Source: Flavobacterium franklandianum (lineage in GTDB: Bacteria > Bacteroidota > Bacteroidia > Flavobacteriales > Flavobacteriaceae). From it: a stretch of DNA of 64,000 nt. The notes under the pieces are model-generated. The model worked only from the letters and a program-made list of their open reading frames with translations, ran no database searches and was not told the origin of the DNA. The DNA is taken from NCBI RefSeq assembly GCF_007097365.1, contig NZ_VJZR01000010.1:1-64000 (forward strand). The letters run 5' to 3'. Position numbers and translations under genes: made by a program. Shown here piece after piece: positions 37,258 through 46,893 of the stretch; within the stretch, counting starts at the first letter, position 1; every line of letters starts with the position of its first letter.

Positions 37258-39862
37258 TAATGATAAGGCCATGTATTTTGCTAATAATCATTATTTATTG
37301 CGTTATGATGGTGTGAAGTGGGAGAAAAATATGCTTCCAAATAAAACGATAATTCGTTCTATACTGGTCGATGGCGATAAAATATATTCAGGTTCTTATA
37401 AAGAATTTGGCTATTGGCATCGAAATGACGGAAAGATGATTTACGTTTCAATATCTAGTGGCAAAAAAGTTTTTGATGACAGCGAGAACGAAGAAATATG
37501 GAAAATATTTAAATTTAACAACCAAATTTATTTTCAATCGTTCAATGAGATTTTCATGTATGACGGTAAGAAAATTAATAAAACAAAACTTCCATTTCTT
37601 ATTTCTTATTGCTTTGTTATAGACAATCAACTCCTAATTGCCTCGGTTGGCAGCGGAGTTTATAAGATGTATAATTATAAGATGTCAAAAGTAAAAGGCT
37701 GGGAAATTTTGGAAAATAATGTAATTCACGCCATCGAAAAACATCAAAATCGAACCTACATATTTACTCAAAAAAACGGAGTTTATATTTTAGAAAACGG
37801 AGCTTTGAATTCTTGGAAAAACCCATTGAATGAAATTTTGAAAACGGCTTATATCAACGTAGCAAAGTTTATCAATACTAATAAATTGATAATTGGAACA
37901 GCAAGTAAAGGTGTTTTTGTTTTTGATTTGTTTAATAACTCTTTTATAAACATTAATAAAAATAATGTCTTGATGAACAATTCTATTTTGAGTATTGGTC
38001 AAGACAAAGAAAATAATTTATGGCTAGGTTTAGACAACGGAATTGCTCATATAGAAGTCGATTCTCCCATTTCTATTTTTTATGATAATTCAGGCGTTTT
38101 GGGGTCAGTATATTCTGTTGCCACTACTGAAAATGGGTATTTAATGGCATCTAATCACGGTGTTTTTAAATATGAAGACAACCAGTTTTCTTTAGTTCCA
38201 AATACACAAGGACAAGCTTGGAACATAGGCAAAATGAATGACAAATATCTTATTGGATATTTTCAGGGAACACTTGTTTATGAAAAGGGTCGGTTTTCTA
38301 AATTAAATACTATAAGTGGCGGCTGGAATTTAACCAAAAGCAACATCAATAACACCTATTTACAAGCTTCCTACAGTGGAGTTTGGATTTATGATAACCC
38401 TAATGATTTATCCCAAAAACATATCATTAATGGGCTTTTTAAACCCATAAAATATGTAGCACAAAACCGAAAAAATGAAATTTGGGCAGCCGATAATTAT
38501 AGGGGTTTATATAGAATTTTGTATAACGATGCTTTTGAAACCATTAAGGTCGAAAACATAACACAAAAGAGTAAAATTACAAATGATTTTGGCGTGCGAC
38601 TATTTGAATTTCGAAACGAAACTCTCTTTTTAATCCAAAATTCTTGGTACACCTACAATTCTATATCCAATCAATTGGTAAAGAATGAATTGTTTAATGC
38701 TAATTTTAAAAATATTTCAGACATAGTTGCTATCGACGAAAACAACTTTGTAGTGCTTCAAGAGGGACTTTTATATCATATCTATGTGAATCAAAACAAG
38801 TTTGTTTGGAACAGTATACAAGAAAAATATTATAGAGGAAAAATAATTAACGATAATATAAAAATTTTCAAAAATAGAAACAACTATTTATTAAATCTCG
38901 ATGATGGATTTATTTCACTTCAATTAAAATATGAAACCAAACAAAGTCCTACTATAAAGATTGAAGCATTTAATAATAGAGAGTTGGTTGAAAATAAGTC
39001 AAAAATCAAGTATAATTCTGAACTAAAAATTGGAGTAATATCTGGAATTTATGGAATTACCAAGCCAAGCTTGTTTTATAAAATAAATGATTCAAAAGAT
39101 TATATTCTTATAAAAGAAGGAATTATTGTTTTGAATAATTTGAACAGTGGCTCCCATAACATTGCAATTTATCACTTTGATGGATCGCAATATAATAAAG
39201 TTTCCCGTTATGAGTTTATCGTTGGGCAACCTTGGTATTTTTCTTTTTGGATGATTTTATTGTACCTAGCAGTTTTAGGTACGATTTTGTACTTTTATTA
39301 TAAGTGGAATAAAATGCGTTACACTCAAAAATTAGTTTTGCAAGAGGAAGAATTGAAGTATCAAAAGAAAATTCTAGAGATGGAATTGAAAGCGGAAAAC
39401 GAGTTGAATATGCAAGAATATGAAAAGCATATTCTGGAATTGGAATTGCAAACAAAATCATCCGAAGTGACAGGCAAATCACTTTCAATAGCTAAACAAA
39501 GCGAAATGATAGAAAACATTCAAGGTATTTTAGATTCCGAAATAGATGTTAATAAACTTAAAAGTGAAATCAAAAAAGTGATTAAATCAAATGCAATCAA
39601 CAAACTTGAATGGCAAACATTTGAATCAAACCTGAATCAAATTCACGACCAATTTATAATTAACCTTTCCAAAAAATACCCTATCCTTACTTCTAAGGAT
39701 ATCAAACTTTGTGTTTATTTAAAAATGAACCTTTCTTCAAAAGAAATTGCGCCAATGATGAATATTTCTTTCAGAGGTGTCGAATTACATCGCTATCGAT
39801 TAAGAAAAAAATTGAGACTTACTCAAGACGAAAACCTATCAAAATTTTTATTATCCATATAA
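37097..39862 (+). CDS. Membrane-bound LuxR-type transcription regulator with propeller sensor
   Basis: This 921-residue protein has an N-terminal signal (ends LYCQ), a periplasmic propeller sensor (about 30-620), a Y_Y_Y-like domain (about 625-705), a transmembrane helix (about 712-736), a coiled coil (about 745-800) and a C-terminal helix-turn-helix of the LuxR/GerE type (KDIKLCVYLKMNLSSKEIAP, then GVELHRYRLRKKL). It is a one-component sensor that could bind a glycan outside and DNA inside. The start is TTG at 37097; TTG at 37118 would also leave a good signal. The ATG used by copy A (31477) corresponds here to ATG-TGA. It lies 238 bases before susC in the same direction, so it is the likely PUL regulator. 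Confidence 0.85.
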   Translation: MKIKLSILKSITIKIFVFSLLSFQLYCQEMLPFVENYNKSNYQGDNQTWNVSQGNDKAMYFANNHYLLRYDGVKWEKNMLPNKTIIRSILVDGDKIYSGSYKEFGYWHRNDGKMIYVSISSGKKVFDDSENEEIWKIFKFNNQIYFQSFNEIFMYDGKKINKTKLPFLISYCFVIDNQLLIASVGSGVYKMYNYKMSKVKGWEILENNVIHAIEKHQNRTYIFTQKNGVYILENGALNSWKNPLNEILKTAYINVAKFINTNKLIIGTASKGVFVFDLFNNSFININKNNVLMNNSILSIGQDKENNLWLGLDNGIAHIEVDSPISIFYDNSGVLGSVYSVATTENGYLMASNHGVFKYEDNQFSLVPNTQGQAWNIGKMNDKYLIGYFQGTLVYEKGRFSKLNTISGGWNLTKSNINNTYLQASYSGVWIYDNPNDLSQKHIINGLFKPIKYVAQNRKNEIWAADNYRGLYRILYNDAFETIKVENITQKSKITNDFGVRLFEFRNETLFLIQNSWYTYNSISNQLVKNELFNANFKNISDIVAIDENNFVVLQEGLLYHIYVNQNKFVWNSIQEKYYRGKIINDNIKIFKNRNNYLLNLDDGFISLQLKYETKQSPTIKIEAFNNRELVENKSKIKYNSELKIGVISGIYGITKPSLFYKINDSKDYILIKEGIIVLNNLNSGSHNIAIYHFDGSQYNKVSRYEFIVGQPWYFSFWMILLYLAVLGTILYFYYKWNKMRYTQKLVLQEEELKYQKKILEMELKAENELNMQEYEKHILELELQTKSSEVTGKSLSIAKQSEMIENIQGILDSEIDVNKLKSEIKKVIKSNAINKLEWQTFESNLNQIHDQFIINLSKKYPILTSKDIKLCVYLKMNLSSKEIAPMMNISFRGVELHRYRLRKKLRLTQDENLSKFLLSI

Positions 39863-39933
39863 AATAGGTTTATTTTTTAAGGATATTATTATTATACATT
39901 GAATTATTTGCATAATTACAACACATCATCACT

Positions 39934-39947
39934 ACATCATGTGATGT
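39934..39947. promoter_or_regulatory. Candidate operator palindrome upstream of susC
   Basis: ACATCATGTGATGT is a perfect 14-base palindrome about 155 bases before the susC start; a further ACATCA half-site lies at 39923-39928, 11 bases upstream on the same strand. It could bind the dimeric LuxR-type regulator encoded next to it. Confidence 0.4.
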
Positions 39948-40100
39948 ATTGCGCTGTAGTTTAATCATTCTTAACCGCTAATAAACATTGAATTATTTTC
40001 TGATCTCAAGAAATTGATGTATTTGTGTAGTAACTCCATTTAGCTTACTATAACGTTGTAATAGCTTAATTTAGCTTAACTAACTTTTACAAATTAATTT

Positions 40101-43097
40101 ATGAGAAATTTTGTTTTTATTTTTTTAGCACTCATTCTGCTCCCAGCCTATATGTCTGGTCAAGTAATTAAAGGAAAAGTATCAGATAAGAATGATGTTG
40201 GAATTCCTGGAGCTATTGTTATAGCAGTTGATTCCAAAACTAACACTGATACTGATTTTGATGGAAATTTTAATATTAATGCGAAAGTAGGAGAGGTGTT
40301 AAAAGTAAGTATGGTAGGTTTCGATGCCATTTCTGTTAAAGTCACATCTGAAACCATGGCTATAACCATGAATGAATCCAAGGACACCGAGTTAAAAGAA
40401 GTTGTTGTAATTGGATATGGAACAGCCAAAAAGCGAGATTTAACAGGATCTATAGTTAAGGTCGAAGGAAAAATGATTGCCGATAAACCAAATACTAATC
40501 CAGTGGCGTCATTGCAGGGGAGAGTTTCTGGTTTGTCTATTGTAAATTCTGGGCAACCTGGTGCAGAACCAGATGTTAGAATTAGAGGTACAGTAAGTAG
40601 ATACAATACAAAACCATTGTACGTCGTAGATGGTATTTTTACAGACAATATCAATTTTATCAATGCCAATGACATTGAGTCAATGGAAATACTAAAAGAC
40701 CCCTCTTCATTAGCAATTTTTGGGGTTCGCGGTGCCAATGGAGTTATTATTATTTCAACTAAAAAAGCTAAGGAAGGAAAAACAACTATTAATTATAACA
40801 CCATATTAGGGGTTAAATCTATTGTAAGTAAACCATCGCTTGCTAATGCATCCCAATTTAAAACCCTATATAATGAACAGCGATTGAATGAAGGAGCTGC
40901 ACCTTATGCTTATTATGACAAATTTACGGGTGATACGGACTGGATTAATTCCATTTCTAATGATAATGCTACTATTATCAATCATAACTTAAGTGTTACT
41001 AATGGTACTGATAAAAACAAATTTTATTTGGGAGTTGGATTAGTTCAAGATGAAGGTTTGATTGATTATGAGAATTATAAAAAATTCACTTTCAATTTAA
41101 ATAATGAACTACAAATATCAGATGCCATAAAAGTTGGTGTCGGATTTAGTGGTGTCGATGCCAGACCAGCACAATTACATTCTTTTAGTTCAGCATTAAA
41201 CGCAACGCCAATAGTTGAACCGTATAATTCAGAAAAAGGGGTTTACAATCAATTGCCAACACAAATTGGAGGCGCACAAATAGGCAATCCATTATTGTAT
41301 GTGGAAGGAACGCAAGGAACACAATTGAATCGTGAAACGAGATTTGTAGGTAATGTATTTGCTGAATTCAAATTGTTTAAAGATTTAAAATTCAGGGCAG
41401 CCTATTATGCTGATTTGGGATACAATAAGGGCACAGCTTACAATCCAGTATTTAACGTTTATACTGCCGAAACAGACCAACTTACTCTTGCCGGTGGAAG
41501 TTCTCAAACATCAATAAATCAGTACAGTAATACGTATGAAAAAACACAACAAGATTATTTATTTACCTATAACAAGACTTTTGGAAATCATAGCTTGACA
41601 GCTTTAGCGGGTTACACCCGATATTATTTTGGATATGAATCCATTAATGGTTCTGTTTCGCAATATATAGGAGGAGAACCAATTCCAAATGATAGAAGAT
41701 GGTGGTATTTAAATGTATATCCATATGGGGATCCATCCTCTAGCCGATCAAGTTCAGGCCAATATGAAAATGGTACTGTTTCCTATTTAGCTAGGGCATT
41801 GTATAACTATGATAGCAAATACATATTGAACGCTTCTTTTCGTAGAGATGGTTCTTCGGCATTTATAGGTGACAACAGATTTCAAAATTTTTGGTCACTT
41901 GGTGGGGCTTGGGATGTATCAAAAGAAGATTTTATGCAAGATCAAAAAATTTTTAATACACTTAAATTAAAAGGATCTTATGGCGAATTAGGAAATCAAT
42001 ATACGTCTATTCAATACCCTTCGTATCCTAATTATACCACTGGTGCATCTGCAGTTTTTGGTGAAACATTAGTTCCAGCTTATATTTTGGCTTACCGAAG
42101 TAACCCAAATTTAAAATGGGAAACGGTAACTTCATACGAAGGAGGCATAGAAGTAGGAACTTTAGATAATAGACTAAAACTCGAAGCCACCTATTTTAAT
42201 AAAACGACAAATGACTTGTTGACGTTTGTCAATTTAGGAGCTGAAAGTTTTTACACTAATGCTGGAGAGATTTCAAATACTGGATTTGAATTTTCTGCTT
42301 CGTGGAATGATAGTGTAAATGATGATTTTGAATATTCCATTAGCGGTAATTTAACCACTTTAAAGAATGAAGTGAAATCGGTATATGAAGAAGGTTTTCA
42401 AGTGGCTGACGGCCCTTCTATTTTAACAGCAGGTTCTCCAATTGGATCATTTTACGGTTACATTGTTGAAGGGATTTATCAATCCTATTCCGATGTATTG
42501 AGCTCGACTCCAAGTTCTTTAGGGGATTATGGACCTGGTGATTTGAAATACAAAGATGTTAATGGTGATGGAAAAATCACTCCTGACGATAGAACGATTA
42601 TTGGAAACCCAACCCCTGATATTATGTACGGAATGTCCGTGAGTGCTACTTATAAAAACTTTACGCTATCTGCTGATTTACAAGGTGTTTATGGTAATGA
42701 AGTATGGAGAGATTGGGGCAGTGGTTCTACTTTTGCACAATTTAATTACAGAACTGAAAGATTGGATAGATGGAATGGCGCAGGTACTTCCAATTGGGAG
42801 CCAAGACTTAACGATGGATCAGGATATAACAAACAAAATTCATCCTACATGATTGAAGATGGAAGTTATGTTCGATTGAGAAACGTACAATTGGCCTATA
42901 ATTTTGATTCTAAATTGTTGAATAAATTTTATATCCAAGGATTGAAATTGTTTATTAATGCTCAAAATCCTGTAACATGGAATAACAATTCTGGATTTAC
43001 ACCTGAGGCTGGTGGATCTCCTATCTCGTTTGGTAGAGATTTTGGAGGTTATCCTCTTCCAGCAATTGCGACACTAGGTTTAAATGTTACTTTTTAA
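40101..43097 (+). CDS. susC: SusC-like TonB-dependent outer-membrane receptor
   Basis: This 998-residue protein has a signal peptide (ends SGQ, about residue 20), a carboxypeptidase-like N-terminal domain (VIKGKVSDKNDVGIPGAIV), the SusC-type Ton box region (KEVVVIGYGTAKKRDLTGS) and a plug with SIVNSGQPGAEPDVRIRGT and IFGVRGANGVIIISTKKAK. The remaining 750 residues form the beta-barrel, ending in a C-terminal aromatic (LNVTF). With SusD it makes a lidded importer that takes up oligosaccharides with TonB energy. The SusD gene follows after 12 bases. The adjacent GH144 and GH3 enzymes suggest beta-1,2-gluco-oligosaccharides as cargo. Confidence 0.96.
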   Translation: MRNFVFIFLALILLPAYMSGQVIKGKVSDKNDVGIPGAIVIAVDSKTNTDTDFDGNFNINAKVGEVLKVSMVGFDAISVKVTSETMAITMNESKDTELKEVVVIGYGTAKKRDLTGSIVKVEGKMIADKPNTNPVASLQGRVSGLSIVNSGQPGAEPDVRIRGTVSRYNTKPLYVVDGIFTDNINFINANDIESMEILKDPSSLAIFGVRGANGVIIISTKKAKEGKTTINYNTILGVKSIVSKPSLANASQFKTLYNEQRLNEGAAPYAYYDKFTGDTDWINSISNDNATIINHNLSVTNGTDKNKFYLGVGLVQDEGLIDYENYKKFTFNLNNELQISDAIKVGVGFSGVDARPAQLHSFSSALNATPIVEPYNSEKGVYNQLPTQIGGAQIGNPLLYVEGTQGTQLNRETRFVGNVFAEFKLFKDLKFRAAYYADLGYNKGTAYNPVFNVYTAETDQLTLAGGSSQTSINQYSNTYEKTQQDYLFTYNKTFGNHSLTALAGYTRYYFGYESINGSVSQYIGGEPIPNDRRWWYLNVYPYGDPSSSRSSSGQYENGTVSYLARALYNYDSKYILNASFRRDGSSAFIGDNRFQNFWSLGGAWDVSKEDFMQDQKIFNTLKLKGSYGELGNQYTSIQYPSYPNYTTGASAVFGETLVPAYILAYRSNPNLKWETVTSYEGGIEVGTLDNRLKLEATYFNKTTNDLLTFVNLGAESFYTNAGEISNTGFEFSASWNDSVNDDFEYSISGNLTTLKNEVKSVYEEGFQVADGPSILTAGSPIGSFYGYIVEGIYQSYSDVLSSTPSSLGDYGPGDLKYKDVNGDGKITPDDRTIIGNPTPDIMYGMSVSATYKNFTLSADLQGVYGNEVWRDWGSGSTFAQFNYRTERLDRWNGAGTSNWEPRLNDGSGYNKQNSSYMIEDGSYVRLRNVQLAYNFDSKLLNKFYIQGLKLFINAQNPVTWNNNSGFTPEAGGSPISFGRDFGGYPLPAIATLGLNVTF

Positions 43098-43109
43098 TAA
43101 TAAATAGAA

Positions 43110-44594
43110 ATGAGAAATATGAAAAATTATAGATTTATCATTAAAATAGCACTTATAGCCACATTGGCTTTGCCTACTATAAATTCCTGTAGTGATGCTG
43201 ATTTTCTTGATATGAAGCCTTTAGGAGTTGCAACTGAGGGAGATTTAGCAGCTGGTGGTTTTGAAGAAAGTACTTTTGGATTATATGGAAAAATCCGTAC
43301 ACAATTTGGCGTTACGGACTGGAATCGCTATTGGTTTCAAAGTATTCGATCCGATGATGCCGCAAAAGGCAGTAGCCCTACAGACGCCGCCACATTGGGT
43401 AATGTAATGGACAATTTTCAATATTCACCAACTGAATTTTCAGGTAACTGGGACGGTCATTATAGCTTGATTTATGCCTGCAACGATTTAGTAGTTGCTG
43501 TAAAAAACTCCGGAGCAACAGATCAGGGAAGTATTGTAAATGAAGCCGAGGCCAAAGCCATTAGAGCGTTTGCTTATTTTGATTTGCGACGTGATTATGG
43601 AGAAGTTCCCATTATATTGAATAAAATAGTGACACCAACCGATGGTATTAAAGCAAAAAACACAGTTGCCGAAGTAGATGCACAAATCATTAATGATTTA
43701 GAATTTGCCGCGCTGCATTTACCCTTAAGCTGGCCAGCATATCCTGGTAGAGCTACAAAAGGATTCGCGAACAGCCTTTTGGCAAAATTGTATCTCTACC
43801 AAGGAGATTGGAAAAAAGCACTGGCGAAAAGTGAAGAAGTAATCAAGTCTGGACAATATAATTTGATGTCCTCTTATGAAACATTATTTACTAAAGCGGG
43901 TAACAATTCAAGAGAAACTGTTTTTGAAGTGCAATTTTTGGTAGTAGGAAGAACGTATTATTCAAATAATTATTTTGAGTCACAAGGAGTACGTGGAGCA
44001 GGTACTTGGGATTTAGGTTGGGGATTCAATGTGCCTACAACCAATTTAATTGGTGCTTATGAAGCTAATGATCCAAGAAAAGCCGTAACAATTCTAACTT
44101 CAGGGCAAAGTGACGGTTTTGGAAACACTCTTCCTGCAAGTCCTCCTTTAGACCAATTGTATTGGAACAAGAAAGCCTACACACTTCCTTCTGAGAGAAC
44201 TGCATTGGGGGAAAATAAAAATCACTGGGAAAATATAAAAATCATGCGATATGCCGATGTTTTGTTAATAGCTGCAGAAGCGGCTAACGAAGACGGAAAT
44301 TCAGGTCTGGCAGCAACATATCTAGAAGAAGTTCGTAAAAGAGCTAGAGGAGCAAATAATAGTATTTTACCAATAGTTTCAGGTGGACAAGCTACTTTAA
44401 GAACAGCCATTAAACAAGAAAGAAGAATCGAATTTGCCATGGAAGGCGAACGATTTTATGATTTAGTGCGATGGGGAGATGCTGCTACAGTTTTAAGTGG
44501 AAAAGGATACCAAGCAAAACATAGGTATTATCCAATTCCTCAAACAGCCATTGACCAATCTGGAGGAATTCTAGTTCAAAACCCAAATTATTAA
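43110..44594 (+). CDS. susD: SusD-like surface glycan-binding lipoprotein
   Basis: This 494-residue lipoprotein has its lipid anchor at Cys27 (INSC). The SusD/RagB fold is shown by the helix-rich middle with EAKAIRAFAYFDLRRDYGEVP and the conserved end IKQERRIEFAMEGERFYDLVRWG, followed by HRYYPIP. It caps the SusC barrel and binds the incoming glycan at the cell surface. It starts 12 bases after susC. Confidence 0.95.
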   Translation: MRNMKNYRFIIKIALIATLALPTINSCSDADFLDMKPLGVATEGDLAAGGFEESTFGLYGKIRTQFGVTDWNRYWFQSIRSDDAAKGSSPTDAATLGNVMDNFQYSPTEFSGNWDGHYSLIYACNDLVVAVKNSGATDQGSIVNEAEAKAIRAFAYFDLRRDYGEVPIILNKIVTPTDGIKAKNTVAEVDAQIINDLEFAALHLPLSWPAYPGRATKGFANSLLAKLYLYQGDWKKALAKSEEVIKSGQYNLMSSYETLFTKAGNNSRETVFEVQFLVVGRTYYSNNYFESQGVRGAGTWDLGWGFNVPTTNLIGAYEANDPRKAVTILTSGQSDGFGNTLPASPPLDQLYWNKKAYTLPSERTALGENKNHWENIKIMRYADVLLIAAEAANEDGNSGLAATYLEEVRKRARGANNSILPIVSGGQATLRTAIKQERRIEFAMEGERFYDLVRWGDAATVLSGKGYQAKHRYYPIPQTAIDQSGGILVQNPNY

Positions 44595-44621
44595 TAGCAA
44601 TTCAATTTAATACTTAATAAA

Positions 44622-45437
44622 ATGAAAATCAATAAATCATTTATAAAAAAAGCTTTTGGAATAGCACTTATTTCATTGGTATTTATTGGATGTCAAAATA
44701 TGGATAGACCTGAATTGGGTGATTATCCAAAAGATGCCAATGCTCCAGGAGGTCCCTTAAAGTTCTATGTAGCTTTTGATGGTGCAACTACAAATTCATT
44801 AATGAATGCGGTAGATAGTGTTCGAGCTAAATTTCCAACCGATAATCCATTAGAATTTACCGAAGGTATTTCTGGAAAAGCCCTCAAAGGAGGAAAACCT
44901 AAATTGTTTGTTTCGTATTCAAAACCAAATGATTTTGTGGCTAATTCCTCCAGTTTTACCATTGCTTTTTGGTCAAAACACGGCGCTCCAACACAAACTG
45001 AATTTGCTTTTAGCTTATTAGCTGATAACTGGGCGAAAGCCAATATGTTTTGTTTATTCGAGGGATCTGTTGCTAACCCAACCATTAAATTTTTTGTTGA
45101 CGAGCAACCAGGAGATAAGTGGTTCGAATGGTTAGGAACGGAGAAAGTTCCTGGAATATATGATGGACAATGGCATCACTTAGCCTTTGTCTATGATGGT
45201 TTAACATCGGGTATGACTCTTTATAAAGATGGTGTCGCTTTTGCTACAAAAAAATGGACAAACCATGGGAATATGAAACTAAAAGAGGCCAATGTTTTAG
45301 GCTTTAGAATTGGAGGTTCAGGAAACCCTGCCGAAGGTTGGATGAATTCTTGGACGGGTGATTTAGACCAATTCAGAATGTATACTTCCGCACTTACTGT
45401 TGCAGAAATTAATAATTTATACACAAAGAAAAAATAA
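44622..45437 (+). CDS. LamG-domain (concanavalin-like) surface lipoprotein
   Basis: This 271-residue lipoprotein is anchored at Cys24 (FIGC). The mature part has one LamG/concanavalin-like jelly roll (about 45-270), with the usual GKALKGG, FTIAFWSKHG, DGQWHHLAFVYDG and MTLYKDGV strands. Placed right after susD in the PUL, it is probably the SusE/SusF-position accessory glycan-binding protein, although it has no sequence likeness to SusE. No catalytic residues are evident. Confidence 0.85.
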   Translation: MKINKSFIKKAFGIALISLVFIGCQNMDRPELGDYPKDANAPGGPLKFYVAFDGATTNSLMNAVDSVRAKFPTDNPLEFTEGISGKALKGGKPKLFVSYSKPNDFVANSSSFTIAFWSKHGAPTQTEFAFSLLADNWAKANMFCLFEGSVANPTIKFFVDEQPGDKWFEWLGTEKVPGIYDGQWHHLAFVYDGLTSGMTLYKDGVAFATKKWTNHGNMKLKEANVLGFRIGGSGNPAEGWMNSWTGDLDQFRMYTSALTVAEINNLYTKKK

Positions 45438-45447
45438 GTAAATACAG

Positions 45448-45477
45448 TATATGCCAATGCAATTGCTTTGGCATATA
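45448..45477 (+). other. Hairpin between PUL genes
   Basis: A 10-base perfect stem (45448-45457 with 45468-45477) lies between the LamG and GH144 genes without a clear T-run. It may stabilise the 3' end of the susCD part of the transcript or partly limit readthrough. Confidence 0.4.
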
Positions 45478-45493
45478 TTCTTAAAAAATCGAG

Positions 45494-46879
45494 ATGAAGA
45501 CATTTAAATTTTATGCTATTTTATTTTTGTTTTCAATCATAAGTTGTAGCAGTAGTAGTGATTCTCCAAATCCTACTCCAACACCAACCCCGCCACCAAC
45601 GCCAACGCCAACACCACTTACAGATGTTCAAGCAATGGATCAAGTACAAAAGGATGCTATAAAATATTTTTGGGAATATGCAGAATCAAATTCAAGATTA
45701 GCCAGAGAACGGTACCACACGGATGACCCAGGAAACGATGCACATATTGTAACTACTGGGGGTTCTGGTTTTGGGCTAATGTCAATAATTGTCGGTGCAG
45801 AAAGAGGTTTCCTTCCAAGAGCTGAAGTGGTTTCCAGACTTACAATTGCATTAAATTTTCTTGAAAAAGCAGATCGATTTCATGGTGCTTGGCCTCATTG
45901 GATCAATGGTGAAACAGGTCGTGTAATCCCATTTGGAACTAAAGATAATGGAGGTGATCTTGTAGAAACAGCATTCCTTTGTCAAGGTTTACTAACTGTT
46001 AGAGAATATTTTAAAACTGGAAATGCTACCGAGCAAGCATTAGCTGCTAAGGCGGATGAACTCTGGAAAGGCGTAGAATGGGATTGGTACACCAAAGGCG
46101 AAAATACTTTGTATTGGCATTGGTCTCCAAGCTATGGCTGGCAAATGAATTTTAAATTAGAAGGATATAATGAATGTTTAATTACCTATATCTTGGGCGC
46201 TGCTTCTCCAACACATCCAATATCTGCCGCAGTTTATCAGCAAGGATGGGCACGAAACGGAGGGATTGTTAGTGGAGGTTCTCAATATGGTTTTCCGGTA
46301 GTGTTGAACTATAATGGAGCAGCAGGAAATGTAGGTCCATTGTTTTGGTCTCACTATTCCTATTTGGGCTTGGATCCCCGTGGATTAACAGATACTTATG
46401 CTAATTATTGGACATTGACACAAAATCATTCTAAAATTATAAATCAATATTGCATAACTAATCCTAATAAATGGGCGGGTTACTCTGATAAAGTTTGGGG
46501 ACTTACAGCTAGCTACACCAGAAATTCTGATGGCACAACAGGCTATACAGCGCATCAACCCACCAATGATACTGGAGTAATTTCTCCAACGGCTGCTTTG
46601 TCCTCATTTCCATATACGCCAACCGAAAGCATGAAATTTTTGCATTATTTGTACGATGAAAAAAAGAACACTTTAGTTGGAGTTGCAGGGCCTTATGATG
46701 CATTTTCTCCTCAACATAATTGGGTTACTCCAAGATATTTGGCAATAGATCAAGGGACAATTGCTCCAATGGTAGAGAATCATAGAACAGGATTAATCTG
46801 GAATTTATTTATGAATGCTCCAGAAGTTAAGGTTGGTTTAAAAAAACTAGGTTTTTCTTCGACTCAACATAATTTTTAA
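45494..46879 (+). CDS. GH144-type endo-beta-1,2-glucanase, surface lipoprotein
   Basis: This 461-residue lipoprotein is anchored at Cys18 (IISC), followed by a Ser run and a Pro-Thr linker (about 28-45), as is common for surface enzymes. The rest is the glucoamylase-like (alpha/alpha)6 barrel of family GH144: KYFWEYAESNSRLARERYH, GSGFGLMSIIVGAERGF, GDLVETAFLCQGLL, EGYNECLITYILGAASPTHP and VWGLTASYT. Characterised GH144 enzymes (from Chitinophaga and relatives) cleave linear beta-1,2-glucan to sophoro-oligosaccharides. Its place after susCD and before a GH3 gene supports surface cleavage of beta-1,2-glucan. Family call strong; substrate inferred from family. Confidence 0.87.
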   Translation: MKTFKFYAILFLFSIISCSSSSDSPNPTPTPTPPPTPTPTPLTDVQAMDQVQKDAIKYFWEYAESNSRLARERYHTDDPGNDAHIVTTGGSGFGLMSIIVGAERGFLPRAEVVSRLTIALNFLEKADRFHGAWPHWINGETGRVIPFGTKDNGGDLVETAFLCQGLLTVREYFKTGNATEQALAAKADELWKGVEWDWYTKGENTLYWHWSPSYGWQMNFKLEGYNECLITYILGAASPTHPISAAVYQQGWARNGGIVSGGSQYGFPVVLNYNGAAGNVGPLFWSHYSYLGLDPRGLTDTYANYWTLTQNHSKIINQYCITNPNKWAGYSDKVWGLTASYTRNSDGTTGYTAHQPTNDTGVISPTAALSSFPYTPTESMKFLHYLYDEKKNTLVGVAGPYDAFSPQHNWVTPRYLAIDQGTIAPMVENHRTGLIWNLFMNAPEVKVGLKKLGFSSTQHNF

Positions 46880-46893
46880 TAATTAATAATAAA

